Assembly (NCBI GenBank): GCA_005882955.1
Contig: VBBB01000043.1
Location: forward strand, 1-7,759
Direction of reading: 5' to 3'
DNA length: 7,759 nt
Origin: Candidatus Bathyarchaeota archaeon
Lineage (GTDB): Archaea; Thermoproteota; Bathyarchaeia; 40CM-2-53-6
Shown here one piece after another: positions 1 through 6,763 of the stretch (the stretch's first letter is position 1; each line of letters starts with the position of its first letter). The translations under genes and the position numbers were made by a program. The notes beneath the pieces are model-generated. The model made no database searches. It was given only the letters and a program-made list of their open reading frames with translations, and had not been told where the DNA came from.

Positions 1-99
1 TACCACAAAGAGCAAGAAGTAGCTCGTGTGATTCGGTTCAGAACCCATTGCTCCTATTGTGGAAAAATAGACTCCTCTTATGATCTCAGTGTTCTGTAA
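1..99 (+). CDS. C-terminal fragment of an unidentified protein with a CxxC motif (partial)
   Basis: Reading from base 1, this frame stays open for 32 codons and stops at TAA 97-99. The start lies left of the window. The encoded tail contains THCSYCGKI, a CxxC pair followed by Gly with a His just before it, which resembles half of a zinc-binding knuckle; the other half would lie outside the window. The last 14 bases overlap the 3' end of the leftward acetyltransferase gene, which is common for convergent archaeal genes. The piece is too short to name a family, and it could be a chance open frame. The CxxC-G motif is the main reason to keep it. Confidence 0.4.
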   Translation, partial: YHKEQEVARVIRFRTHCSYCGKIDSSYDLSVL

Positions 100-568
100 G
101 ACCTGCTCTTTTCCTTACTTGAGAGTATTCGGCTATGTCGAGTTCGAGGAAGGCTTCGCCGATGTCTCCCATTGTCTGCTTGAAATGATGCCTTTCGTAA
201 AGCTGCTTTGCGCGCATGTGTATTGTCGAGGTCTCCACACCGACAGCGCCTCTCGCGAGCGAGTCGCTAGTCGCCTTCTCCAGTAGAAGTGTTCCTACTC
301 CTTTTCCTCTCTCTGCCTCCGAGACGTAGAAAGCGGATATGAACGCGTTCGGCCCTCCATCGATAATGTCTTCATGCATCAGATAGTGGATGAAACCGAC
401 GACTCTAGAGTCGGCTTCTGCGACAAGCAGCTCCTTTTTTCTAGCTGCTCTTTGTACCGATTTTAGTCGTCCTGAGATAGGTTTCCAGTCAAACCATTCA
501 GATAGAAGATCGTCGACGCCGGCGGCATCTGTCTTCAACGCTCTCTTTACTAAAAGGGTTTTGGACAA
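86..568 (-). CDS. GNAT-family N-acetyltransferase
   Basis: The 160-residue protein has the length and layout of a single-domain GCN5-related N-acetyltransferase, which moves an acetyl group from acetyl-CoA to an amine. The N-terminal strand and helix read LLVKRALKTDAAGVDDLL. A central strand, AFISAFYVSEAER, leads into the acetyl-CoA pyrophosphate-binding loop, where RGKGVG (about residues 87-92) matches the family Q/R-x-x-G-x-G/A signature. The C-terminal part, ending in AKQLYERHHF, is the usual final helix before the last strands. The substrate cannot be predicted; small molecules, protein N-termini and lysines are all possible. The start is taken as TTG 566-568 because an in-frame stop (572-574) lies just upstream and the family's first strand begins right after this TTG. 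A GGAGGGG element lies 12 bases upstream, slightly far, and is better placed for an out-of-frame ATG at 573-575. It appears to be a single-gene unit. Confidence 0.88.
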   Translation of the reverse strand: MSKTLLVKRALKTDAAGVDDLLSEWFDWKPISGRLKSVQRAARKKELLVAEADSRVVGFIHYLMHEDIIDGGPNAFISAFYVSEAERGKGVGTLLLEKATSDSLARGAVGVETSTIHMRAKQLYERHHFKQTMGDIGEAFLELDIAEYSQVRKRAGLTEH

Positions 569-580
569 GTCTCATTGCGG

Positions 581-587
581 CCCCTCC
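581..587 (-). promoter_or_regulatory. Shine-Dalgarno-like GGAGGGG upstream of the GNAT gene
   Basis: On the minus strand GGAGGGG sits 12 bases before the TTG start of the acetyltransferase and 5-7 bases before an out-of-frame ATG (573-575). It is the strongest ribosome-binding-like element in the window, and its placement makes the acetyltransferase start ambiguous. Confidence 0.45.
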
Positions 588-614
588 GGCAGAGAGGACG
601 ATCTCCACCAAGAC

Positions 615-622
615 GGATAAAG
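615..622 (-). promoter_or_regulatory. Candidate TATA box for the GNAT gene
   Basis: On the minus strand the sequence CTTTATCC resembles an archaeal TATA box. Transcription would start about 25 bases downstream, near 594, giving a leader of about 25 bases that contains the GGAGGGG element. The 569-645 gap between the two leftward genes holds only this and the ribosome-binding element. The call rests on pattern and spacing only. Confidence 0.35.
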
Positions 623-645
623 CCTCCGACTAGGTGGCCTGATTC

Positions 646-1023
646 CTAGCCGATGTAGCTTGGGACAGTTGAAGACTGGAAGGATTTGAGAACTCTCAGC
701 AAGGTCTCCTCGGCTTTGCTCCGGTCGGAGTAGTGTTCCATTAGAGCTGAGGTCCAGAGATGGTAAACCATTCCTCCCTGCTCCGCAGCCTGGAAGAAAC
801 CCAACTCCTCGAGAGATCTTGTCAATGATAGGAGCCGATCAGAGAGGACTGAAAGAGCCGCAGTTATCGTCCAGTCACCTGTCTGGTCAAGCATGACATG
901 TATGATTCCATCAGAGAAAGTCAGCGATACGCTTCCCCCCGGCCTGAGTGAGGAGTCTAGGAGGCCTGCCATCGACAACGGATCGTAGGCTCCCTGACCA
1001 CTGAGTGGAGCGTTCTCTGTCAT
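646..1023 (-). CDS. Uncharacterised 125-residue protein
   Basis: I do not recognise this family. The frame runs from ATG 1021-1023 to TAG 646-648. The protein is soluble-looking, with no Cys, no signal peptide and no membrane helix. Residues 1-30 are polar and probably loose. Residues 31-55 look like two beta strands around a turn (VSLTFSDGIIHVMLDQ). The rest looks helical (SVLSDRLLSLTRSLEELGFF, then the stretch ending EETLLRVLKSF). Alternating strand and amphipathic helix patterns suggest a real folded protein. It diverges from dph2 across a 132-bp gap. No clear SD precedes the ATG; a weak TTAAG about 28 bases upstream would fit a leaderless transcript. It could be a lineage-specific archaeal protein. 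No function is assigned. Confidence 0.65.
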   Translation of the reverse strand: MTENAPLSGQGAYDPLSMAGLLDSSLRPGGSVSLTFSDGIIHVMLDQTGDWTITAALSVLSDRLLSLTRSLEELGFFQAAEQGGMVYHLWTSALMEHYSDRSKAEETLLRVLKSFQSSTVPSYIG

Positions 1024-1072
1024 GATAACTGCCCGCCCGCAAGAACAGGCTTAACAGTCGTGTAACTCAGTC

Positions 1073-1086
1073 CCGCGAAGGCGCGG
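1073..1086. repeat. Short GC-rich inverted repeat in the divergent promoter region
   Basis: CCGCG and CGCGG are separated by AAGG. The repeat lies between the leftward unknown gene and the dph2 TATA box, about 24 bases upstream of the latter. It may be a protein-binding site or chance; five-base arms are not significant on their own. Confidence 0.25.
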
Positions 1087-1109
1087 AACTTGTGAGCGAA
1101 TTCTGGACG

Positions 1110-1117
1110 TTTATATC
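1110..1117 (+). promoter_or_regulatory. TATA box of the dph2 operon
   Basis: TTTATATC is a good match to the archaeal TATA element. It is centred about 43 bases before the dph2 ATG, so transcription should start near 1138-1140 and leave a leader of only about 16-18 bases with no visible Shine-Dalgarno. It should drive both dph2 and the methyltransferase gene. Confidence 0.6.
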
Positions 1118-1122
1118 GAACA

Positions 1123-1141
1123 GAAGCCTCTCCAAGGCTTC
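1123..1141. repeat. 7-bp perfect inverted repeat over the predicted dph2 transcription start
   Basis: GAAGCCT and AGGCTTC are perfect inverted arms around the 5-base spacer CTCCA. The element starts six bases after the TATA box and covers the predicted start site, which is where archaeal repressors often bind. It could equally be a chance palindrome; arms of this length would arise somewhere in a region this size fairly often. Confidence 0.35.
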
Positions 1142-1155
1142 CCTCGGGCTCAAAC

Positions 1156-2154
1156 ATGTCCATGTATGATCTGGAGGAGGATAGGCTCGTAGCGGAGATA
1201 ACGGGTAGAGGTGCCCGAAGGTTACTCATACAACTACCCGACGGGCTAAAGAATGAGGGACCCCGACTCGCCAGCTTTGTCCGAGAGAGAACGGGTGCAG
1301 AAGTATTTGTCTCAGCGTCCTCGGCCTGGGGCGCTTGCGATCTATCCCTCGACGCAGCTGCGCGTCTGAAAGCTGACCTTCTGGTTCATTACGGTCATAA
1401 CGAATTTCTGCGCGACGGGTCCAACGGCATACCTGTCGTCTATATTCCCGCCAAGAGCAGACACGAAATAATCCCAGTCGTGGATAAGGCGCTACCGCTC
1501 CTACAGGGACCACGCATAGGATTGGCCACGGTCGTCCAACATCTTCACAATCTTCCAGACGCTGTCAAGTTCCTAGAAGAGAAAGGGTTCAAGGTCCAGG
1601 TTCCCGGACGCGGACCCTGGTCGCACGACACTGGCCAGGTCCTGGGCTGCGATTATTTCGGATTAAAACGAATTGAGCCGGAAGTAGACTCGTTCCTGAT
1701 AGTAGGAAGCTACTTCCACGGCCTCGGAGCAGCGCTCTCGCTGGAAAAGTCGACAATACTAGCCGACCCATACGATAAGACTGTTCAATCGCTCGACCAG
1801 GACCGGGCACGAATCATACGTCAAAGATACGCAATGGTCGAGAAAGCTCGACAGGCAAACAATTTCGGAATAATCAAACCCGGCCAGTCCAACCCGACGA
1901 TCGCACTGAACATTCAGCACCAGCTGGAGGAGAACGGCAAGAAAGCAGTCCTCCTCTACGCCGACGAAATAAGACCCGAAAAACTGCTAGACTTCACAGA
2001 TGTAGAGGCTTTTGTCGACACGGCCTGCCCAAGACTCGCCCTCGACGATCCAGAGAGATTCTCAAAACCCATCGTCACGCGGGACGAGATCATGGTCGTA
2101 ATGGGCGCATGGACTTGGGAACAGCTACTAGAGCGCGGCCTGGTCCGCCTCTAA
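1156..2154 (+). CDS. dph2: Diphthamide synthase Dph2 (2-(3-amino-3-carboxypropyl)histidine synthase)
   Basis: Archaeal Dph2 is a homodimeric radical SAM-type enzyme. Its unusual 4Fe-4S cluster splits S-adenosylmethionine to give a 3-amino-3-carboxypropyl radical, which is added to a histidine of elongation factor 2 in the first step of diphthamide synthesis. The three family cysteines that bind the cluster are visible: C61 in WGACD, C165 in LGCDYFG and C291 in DTACPRLALDD. Their spacing (104 and 126 residues) closely matches that known for the Pyrococcus enzyme. RLLIQLPDGLK (residues 22-32) is the typical start of domain 1. The 332-residue length is normal. ATG 1156 is chosen for its distance to the TATA box; a second ATG at 1162 (Met3) is a possible start. 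The cytoplasmic product is encoded one base ahead of the methyltransferase gene, so the two are almost certainly cotranscribed and translationally coupled. Confidence 0.96.
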   Translation: MSMYDLEEDRLVAEITGRGARRLLIQLPDGLKNEGPRLASFVRERTGAEVFVSASSAWGACDLSLDAAARLKADLLVHYGHNEFLRDGSNGIPVVYIPAKSRHEIIPVVDKALPLLQGPRIGLATVVQHLHNLPDAVKFLEEKGFKVQVPGRGPWSHDTGQVLGCDYFGLKRIEPEVDSFLIVGSYFHGLGAALSLEKSTILADPYDKTVQSLDQDRARIIRQRYAMVEKARQANNFGIIKPGQSNPTIALNIQHQLEENGKKAVLLYADEIRPEKLLDFTDVEAFVDTACPRLALDDPERFSKPIVTRDEIMVVMGAWTWEQLLERGLVRL

Positions 2155-2155
2155 A

Positions 2156-2788
2156 ATGGCCGACAAGACCCGCCTCTCAAAACGCCAGCTAGAGACTCAG
2201 CTCAGCAGACTGAAGATCCTCGACAAACCCGATCCAAAGCTCGAACAGTATCCTGTCTCCTCTGAATCTGCAAGCGAACTCCTCTACATGGCTGGATTCG
2301 AGCATAATGATCTAGATAGTCGAGTCGTCGACCTCGGTACTGGGACAGGACGCCTCGTGATAGGTGCGGCGCTGATGGGTGCGCAAGAGACTGTCGGAGT
2401 AGACATGGATGAGCAATCCCTAGCCTTGGCTAGAGAGAATGCAGAAACAGCAGGAGTGAAGGTCGTATGGATCCATTCCGATATAGAGAAGTTCAACGGG
2501 AGATTCGACACTGTGATAATGAATCCTCCCTACGGGACTCGAACATCACACGCGGACACGCGATTTCTAGGTAAAGCCTTCCAGCTGGCCCCCGTAGTTT
2601 ATTCTATCCATAAATCAGCAACAAGAGATTTCCTGGTCCAGTTTGTTAAGAGGTCGGACTGCCAGGTTGACCAGGTACGATCCATGAGCATGGAGATTCC
2701 CCACCTCTTCGAATTCCACCAGAAAAAACAGAAGAGAGTCGAGGTTGACCTCTACAGGATTATCCGAACACGTTCAAGAAGTGTTTGA
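2156..2788 (+). CDS. METTL5-like (COG2263) RNA adenine N6-methyltransferase
   Basis: This is a Rossmann-fold SAM-dependent methyltransferase of 210 residues. KLEQYPVSSESASELLY (residues 28-44) matches the LEQYPT element typical of the METTL5 group. Motif I is DLGTGTGRL (59-67), the acidic SAM-ribose contact is in GVDMD (81-85), and the catalytic motif IV is NPPYGT (123-128), the N-P-P-F/Y form of N6-adenine methyltransferases. The later VVYSIHKSATRDF segment (147-159) is also typical of METTL5. Human METTL5 with TRMT112 methylates A1832 of 18S rRNA near the decoding centre; the same target in archaea is inferred from homology. No Trm112-like gene is in the window. The C-terminus is strongly basic (KKQKR, RTRSRSV), as suits RNA binding. 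No SD precedes the ATG, which lies one base after the dph2 stop, so initiation probably depends on dph2 translation. Confidence 0.92.
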   Translation: MADKTRLSKRQLETQLSRLKILDKPDPKLEQYPVSSESASELLYMAGFEHNDLDSRVVDLGTGTGRLVIGAALMGAQETVGVDMDEQSLALARENAETAGVKVVWIHSDIEKFNGRFDTVIMNPPYGTRTSHADTRFLGKAFQLAPVVYSIHKSATRDFLVQFVKRSDCQVDQVRSMSMEIPHLFEFHQKKQKRVEVDLYRIIRTRSRSV

Positions 2789-2799
2789 AGGGGGTTTTG

Positions 2800-3207
2800 T
2801 TACATTCTTCCTTGGAAGAGGGCGAACGTGTTGCCGTTGGGGTCTGTGAGTATTGCGAAGTGTCCTTTTCCTGTTTCCTGTTTTGGCATGACGACTGTGG
2901 CGCCGAGGCTTGATGCTTGTTTCAGGGATTCGTCTATGGATTTGACGCTGAAGTAGTTGAGAATTCCCTGCTGGGACATGCCTTGCATGGGCTTGTAGAG
3001 TCCACCCATTGTCTCGTACGGTGACTTGGCGTCTTTGTGGCTGATGAGCCAGTAGTCCATGTTTCCGCCTTCCATCTTGGTGAATTTCCAGCCGAAGAGC
3101 TGTTCGTAGAACCGGGCTATCTTTGATGGTTCTTTGGCAGGGATTTCGAAATGGACTAGGGTGTGGTACTTGGGAGCTGTTTTGCTAACGGTTTTAGTGG
3201 ATTCCAT
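2800..3207 (-). CDS. VOC-superfamily (glyoxalase/bleomycin-resistance fold) protein
   Basis: The 135-residue protein has two beta-alpha-beta-beta-beta modules. The first begins TLVHFEIPAKEPSKIARFYEQLFGW (residues 16-40), with the hallmark FY..LFGW helix end. The second begins ILNYFSVKSIDESLKQASSLGA (82-103) and ends in AILTDPNGNTFALFQ (118-132). H19 sits where the first metal ligand usually lies, but the usual C-terminal Glu ligand is not evident in ALFQ, so metal-dependent catalysis is uncertain. The family includes lyases, dioxygenases, epimerases and drug-binding proteins, and this single-domain type is generally unassigned. ATG 3205-3207 is used; about 14 residues precede the first strand. 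It converges on the methyltransferase gene with an 11-base gap and lies 102 bases downstream of the MMPL gene on the same strand, probably with its own promoter. Confidence 0.88.
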   Translation of the reverse strand: MESTKTVSKTAPKYHTLVHFEIPAKEPSKIARFYEQLFGWKFTKMEGGNMDYWLISHKDAKSPYETMGGLYKPMQGMSQQGILNYFSVKSIDESLKQASSLGATVVMPKQETGKGHFAILTDPNGNTFALFQGRM

Positions 3208-3245
3208 CTTGGTATCAGCCTTTCTTGCCCCTCAGCCAAGTAACT

Positions 3246-3254
3246 CTTAAAGTT
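3246..3254 (-). promoter_or_regulatory. Candidate TATA box for the VOC gene
   Basis: On the minus strand the sequence ACTTTAAGA lies about 42 bases upstream of the ATG. The predicted transcription start is near 3224 and the leader about 17 bases. The match to the archaeal consensus is moderate. Confidence 0.35.
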
Positions 3255-3268
3255 CCTCCAGGCCCGAT

Positions 3269-3301
3269 CGCGAGAAGAAAAGTATACAGTTCATTCTCGT
3301 G
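3269..3301. repeat. Inverted repeat between the MMPL and VOC genes, possible MMPL terminator or operator
   Basis: CGAGAA (3271-3276) and TTCTCG (3294-3299) are inverted. A G.T pair and a further C-G pair extend the arms to about eight positions. The 17-base spacer includes the palindrome GTATAC. On the minus strand the stretch just after the MMPL stop includes ACTTTTCTTCTCG, a U-rich run of the sort that ends archaeal transcripts. It could be a terminator for MMPL, a binding site, or chance. Confidence 0.35.
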
Positions 3302-3309
3302 CGATAGAA

Positions 3310-6300
3310 CTAGCTTTCTTGTTCCTTAGTAGGAGCCGGCTTGCTTGGAGCCTCGATAATGGTTCCCGTCGTTCCCTGGGCGGGAGAGGCCGGCATCGGC
3401 TCCATGGACGGCAGTCCAGGAATTATTCCGGATATGGTAGGAGCTATCTTGCTGATTTTTCGCGGCCGAATACGCATCTTTCCAGCCCACTGGCGGAGCC
3501 GATTCGGTGCGCCACCCGAACTCTTCAGCTTGGATCTGTCTTGCAGTAGGAAGTAGGTGGCTAGAAATGATGTAACTCCAAGGATGACGCCTGTCCAGAC
3601 ATTGATTCCTGATAGTATGGCCGTGGTTGTTCTGCCAACATAGTTTTGCAGGTAGGCATTGTTGGAATAGTCGAGGTAGAGCGCTGTCAAGAGCCCGATT
3701 ATCGCACTAGTTTCCGCGATCACTCCGAACTTCGTCTTCAACGGTATCGGTGGGATCAGTTTCTCTTCCGGCCGAATGGGGACCCTGCGCAGTCGACCCG
3801 GCGCCCACCAGTTCAACCGCTTCATCATCATCATGATCGAAGGCACGAGATAGATTCGAGTCAGAGTTGCATCCAGCAAGACAACAATGAAGATAGCCAA
3901 TCCCAATTGCTGAAGCATTGGAATCTGTGACAACATCATCGTCCCATACGCCCCCGCAGTAACCAGACCCGTCACAGTGATTATGCCTCCAGTACGTTCG
4001 ACTGCAGTCTCAATCGCCTCCTCATCCTTCGCACCGCCCGCAACATACTCGCGGATCCTAGTCACTAGGAAAATGTCATAATCGAGTCCAAGCCCGACCA
4101 TGATCACCAAGAGCATGATGGGGAGTATCCAGATCAGTTCCACCGAGAAGTACGTCTTGAAGAAGTAGACCGTGGCGGCCATCGCCCATGATATGCTGAG
4201 GAGGATTGTGAAGATCAAGCGTAGAGGCGTAAAGACAGAGCCCAAAGCGACTAGGAGGACAATGAAGACTCCTACCAGCACGAGAGCGGTGAGGTTGAAG
4301 TAATCAGAACCGCTCGAGGTGGCTAGATCACTGACCGAGGCTGTCGCTCCACCTACGAACATGGTGGATGAGGCCAACAGCGGGTCCTGGCTCTTCAGGA
4401 CATTCACATTAGCACGAATCTGAGCAACTGTTGCGATGGCTTGATCAGAATAGGGCTCACTATCGAATGCAGCCCAGACCATGGCTGACTTCCCGTCGCT
4501 GCCTAGGAACGGCTTCATGCTTCGGATCATGGCCTGCTGCTCGGCAGTGTTCAGCTGGCCGAAATTCGCGAAAGGAATAGGGTTTCCAGAAGGATGAGTC
4601 AGTCCGTATACCTTGGAGACTCCTGGAATCATGGACGTCGAGTTTTCTGCTAGGGATATTGCTTTCAATGCCGTGATGTTGATCTGACCGCGGTAGACTA
4701 GCATGACTGGCGTCCGGACTATCGTGTAGGTTGGCGTGACTGTTCCAGCACCAAAGCCTTGGCTCATGATATTGTATCCGTTCTTGCTCTCCAGAGAAGA
4801 TGGAATCTGTCCAATCAGATCGTGACTCGTCTGGGAAGTCAGAACAGTGCTAGCTGCGGGGAGTGAGATGGCTAACGCTATCAGAAGAACCAGTTTCGAA
4901 TGTTTCGCAGTGAACTGTGCCGCCCGAGCATAGTAACTAGCACCGACGAGCTTCCTCTTCCTCCACAAACCCAGTCCCCGAGGCCAGAAGATCCGATCGC
5001 CGAAGAGCGAGAGAGCGGCTGGGACCAGTGTTAGAGCAACAAGCAGTGCAATCGAGATTCCCAACATGACCGCAATACCCACAGAACGCAGAAGACCAAA
5101 ACTGGCGAAAGCGAGTGTGCCAAATGCGATGACTACGGTCGCGCCGCTAGTCGCGATGCTCTCACCGGCCCACGTGACAGATCTCTCAACGGCATCCTTC
5201 TTTCCCCTACCCAACATGCGTTCCTCCGCATAACGGCTTACGAGGAAGATGCAGTAGTCGGATCCCGCGCCGAGCATTGAGACAGGAAGCAAAGTCAAGA
5301 CAAGATAGTGAACGCTGGTAACATACGAGCCTACAAGGTAGACGAGGCCGAAGGCTATTCCTATCGAGAGACCGATAGCGGCGATCGGAATCAGAGGCGC
5401 GACGAGGGAAGCAAAGAATACTCCAACAATCACGAGGATCAACGTGATCGTTATCGGATCAATACGTTCGATGTCGGTTACAGTTTGTGTCTGAATGTCG
5501 TAGTTGAATGCTGGCGCGCCAGTGACGTATACAACCGGGCTCTCACCACTGATAATGTCCGCTATCCCTACATCGTGCCTGATCTCTGGCACGCTATTCA
5601 TCGGGTCGGGACCGTTTGTCTTGAAATCGATAATCACCAGCATCGTATCATTCTTGGCCGATGCAAACTGAGAATAGACATCTCTGCTCGGCTCTACAGG
5701 ATATGTCAGCATGTTGTAATTACGGAGGATCTGCAGCCCTAGACTAGACAAGTCGGAGCTGGTGGCTGAGGCGCCTAGGTCATAGATCGTGCCCATTATC
5801 GTAAGCTGGACCGAGTTCGCATTCACCTCTTGGGCAACCGTGTTTATGGCGAACGATCTTATCGCGTTCTGATCATTCCAACAATTGTTGTTAGAGCATC
5901 CGATTCCCGAGCCGCCACCATAAATATTGAAGAATCTGGCAGCGGAAACAAAGAGGCTCAGAGTCTGAGCATCAAGAGGAAGCGATTCAACGAACGGCAG
6001 GGTGATGTTGTAGTAGGAAGGTTGCGTCGCCAAGAGCGGATGGCCTTTTGTGACGTTCTGTGCACGGGCAAACGCTCCAACGAACAGCTGTAGCGGGGTG
6101 TAGGTTGTGGCTGGGAATGTCTGGTTCCAGGATTTGTAGAAGAGCGTCAGATAGTTGAAGGCGACCGTCTGATAAGCTGCGGGAGTTTGAGACGAGACGA
6201 TGGGCCAACTTGAGTTGTATGCTTGGCTGTTGTAGGCCGCGAGCTGTGCCTGGTCGATGGTTCCTGAACCTGAATTTACCAGCGAAATCCATTGACTCAC

Positions 6301-6756
6301 GTAGGTGCTGGGTATGCCGAACTCGATGTTCGAGGCGAGGGTTGTCGCGTTCTTAGTCTGGTATAGTTGCAGGTGCACTACGCTGGTGTAGCCTAGGAGT
6401 AGCTGGCTGTAGATGTCGTAAATGCTTGTGATGTTATTGATGTTTGAGAGCTTTCCGTCGTTGTGAAGGGTTTTGTTTAGCGCTAGAGTGAAGTCTCGGA
6501 CGTCGTTGCCCCTGATGTCACTTGCTGTAATGACGACGATGACGCTGCTGCCCTGGTCGATGCTGAACTCATTGCTCACGATGTTTTGTGCAAGGCTCGA
6601 TTCGGAGTTCTTCGGGTTGAAGGCAGTCTCATTGTATACTATGACGCTCTGAACTTGCAGGATGGCTGGGATGCTAAGGACTAGGGCGATTAGCCAGATC
6701 ACGAACACGGCTCTGTTGTGTCGGATGATGAGCCGAGCTAGTTTCGTGAATAGCAC
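3310..6756 (-). CDS. MMPL/RND-family membrane transporter with large external domain and extra C-terminal helices
   Basis: This 1148-residue inner-membrane protein has the duplicated RND plan: TM1 (about 16-36), a large outer loop (37-432), TM2-6 (433-585), TM7 (620-640), a second outer loop (641-820) and TM8-12 (821-975). The proton-relay Asp-Tyr pairs of MMPL proteins are present in TM4 (GAGSDY, D500-Y501) and TM10 (GLGLDYD, D892-Y893), each followed by a conserved IFLV(S/T)R..E stretch. This supports a proton-driven exporter of lipids or other hydrophobic molecules; the substrate is unknown. Two oddities stand out. The first loop is about twice as long as the second. Two further helices (about 1010-1030 and 1050-1071) and a Pro/Ser-rich basic tail follow the normal end. 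The start is GTG 6754-6756, supported by GAGG seven bases upstream and an in-frame stop at 6769-6771. It is probably monocistronic. Confidence 0.94.
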   Translation of the reverse strand: MLFTKLARLIIRHNRAVFVIWLIALVLSIPAILQVQSVIVYNETAFNPKNSESSLAQNIVSNEFSIDQGSSVIVVITASDIRGNDVRDFTLALNKTLHNDGKLSNINNITSIYDIYSQLLLGYTSVVHLQLYQTKNATTLASNIEFGIPSTYVSQWISLVNSGSGTIDQAQLAAYNSQAYNSSWPIVSSQTPAAYQTVAFNYLTLFYKSWNQTFPATTYTPLQLFVGAFARAQNVTKGHPLLATQPSYYNITLPFVESLPLDAQTLSLFVSAARFFNIYGGGSGIGCSNNNCWNDQNAIRSFAINTVAQEVNANSVQLTIMGTIYDLGASATSSDLSSLGLQILRNYNMLTYPVEPSRDVYSQFASAKNDTMLVIIDFKTNGPDPMNSVPEIRHDVGIADIISGESPVVYVTGAPAFNYDIQTQTVTDIERIDPITITLILVIVGVFFASLVAPLIPIAAIGLSIGIAFGLVYLVGSYVTSVHYLVLTLLPVSMLGAGSDYCIFLVSRYAEERMLGRGKKDAVERSVTWAGESIATSGATVVIAFGTLAFASFGLLRSVGIAVMLGISIALLVALTLVPAALSLFGDRIFWPRGLGLWRKRKLVGASYYARAAQFTAKHSKLVLLIALAISLPAASTVLTSQTSHDLIGQIPSSLESKNGYNIMSQGFGAGTVTPTYTIVRTPVMLVYRGQINITALKAISLAENSTSMIPGVSKVYGLTHPSGNPIPFANFGQLNTAEQQAMIRSMKPFLGSDGKSAMVWAAFDSEPYSDQAIATVAQIRANVNVLKSQDPLLASSTMFVGGATASVSDLATSSGSDYFNLTALVLVGVFIVLLVALGSVFTPLRLIFTILLSISWAMAATVYFFKTYFSVELIWILPIMLLVIMVGLGLDYDIFLVTRIREYVAGGAKDEEAIETAVERTGGIITVTGLVTAGAYGTMMLSQIPMLQQLGLAIFIVVLLDATLTRIYLVPSIMMMMKRLNWWAPGRLRRVPIRPEEKLIPPIPLKTKFGVIAETSAIIGLLTALYLDYSNNAYLQNYVGRTTTAILSGINVWTGVILGVTSFLATYFLLQDRSKLKSSGGAPNRLRQWAGKMRIRPRKISKIAPTISGIIPGLPSMEPMPASPAQGTTGTIIEAPSKPAPTKEQES

Positions 6757-6763
6757 AGTTGGT

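Noticed and set aside
1020..1229. 69-residue minus-strand frame whose stop overlaps the ATG of the unknown gene (ATGA)
   Set aside because: The ATGA overlap looks operon-like, but the frame runs antisense through the dph2 start, its TATA box and the beginning of conserved dph2 coding sequence, and shows no domain pattern.
3820..3840. Trinucleotide ATC/TCA repeat
   Set aside because: It encodes a short Ile-Met run (SIMMMMKR) at the end of TM12 of the MMPL protein; a coding low-complexity stretch, not a separate repeat element.
5308..5742. 144-residue open frame on the plus strand inside the MMPL gene
   Set aside because: It is antisense to well-conserved MMPL sequence, including TM2-TM4, and its translation is highly charged with no domain-like pattern. 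It is a shadow frame.
5987..6292. 101-residue minus-strand frame overlapping MMPL in another frame
   Set aside because: It is fully inside the MMPL coding region on the same strand, with low-complexity Arg/Ser/Leu composition and no promoter or SD; a shadow.
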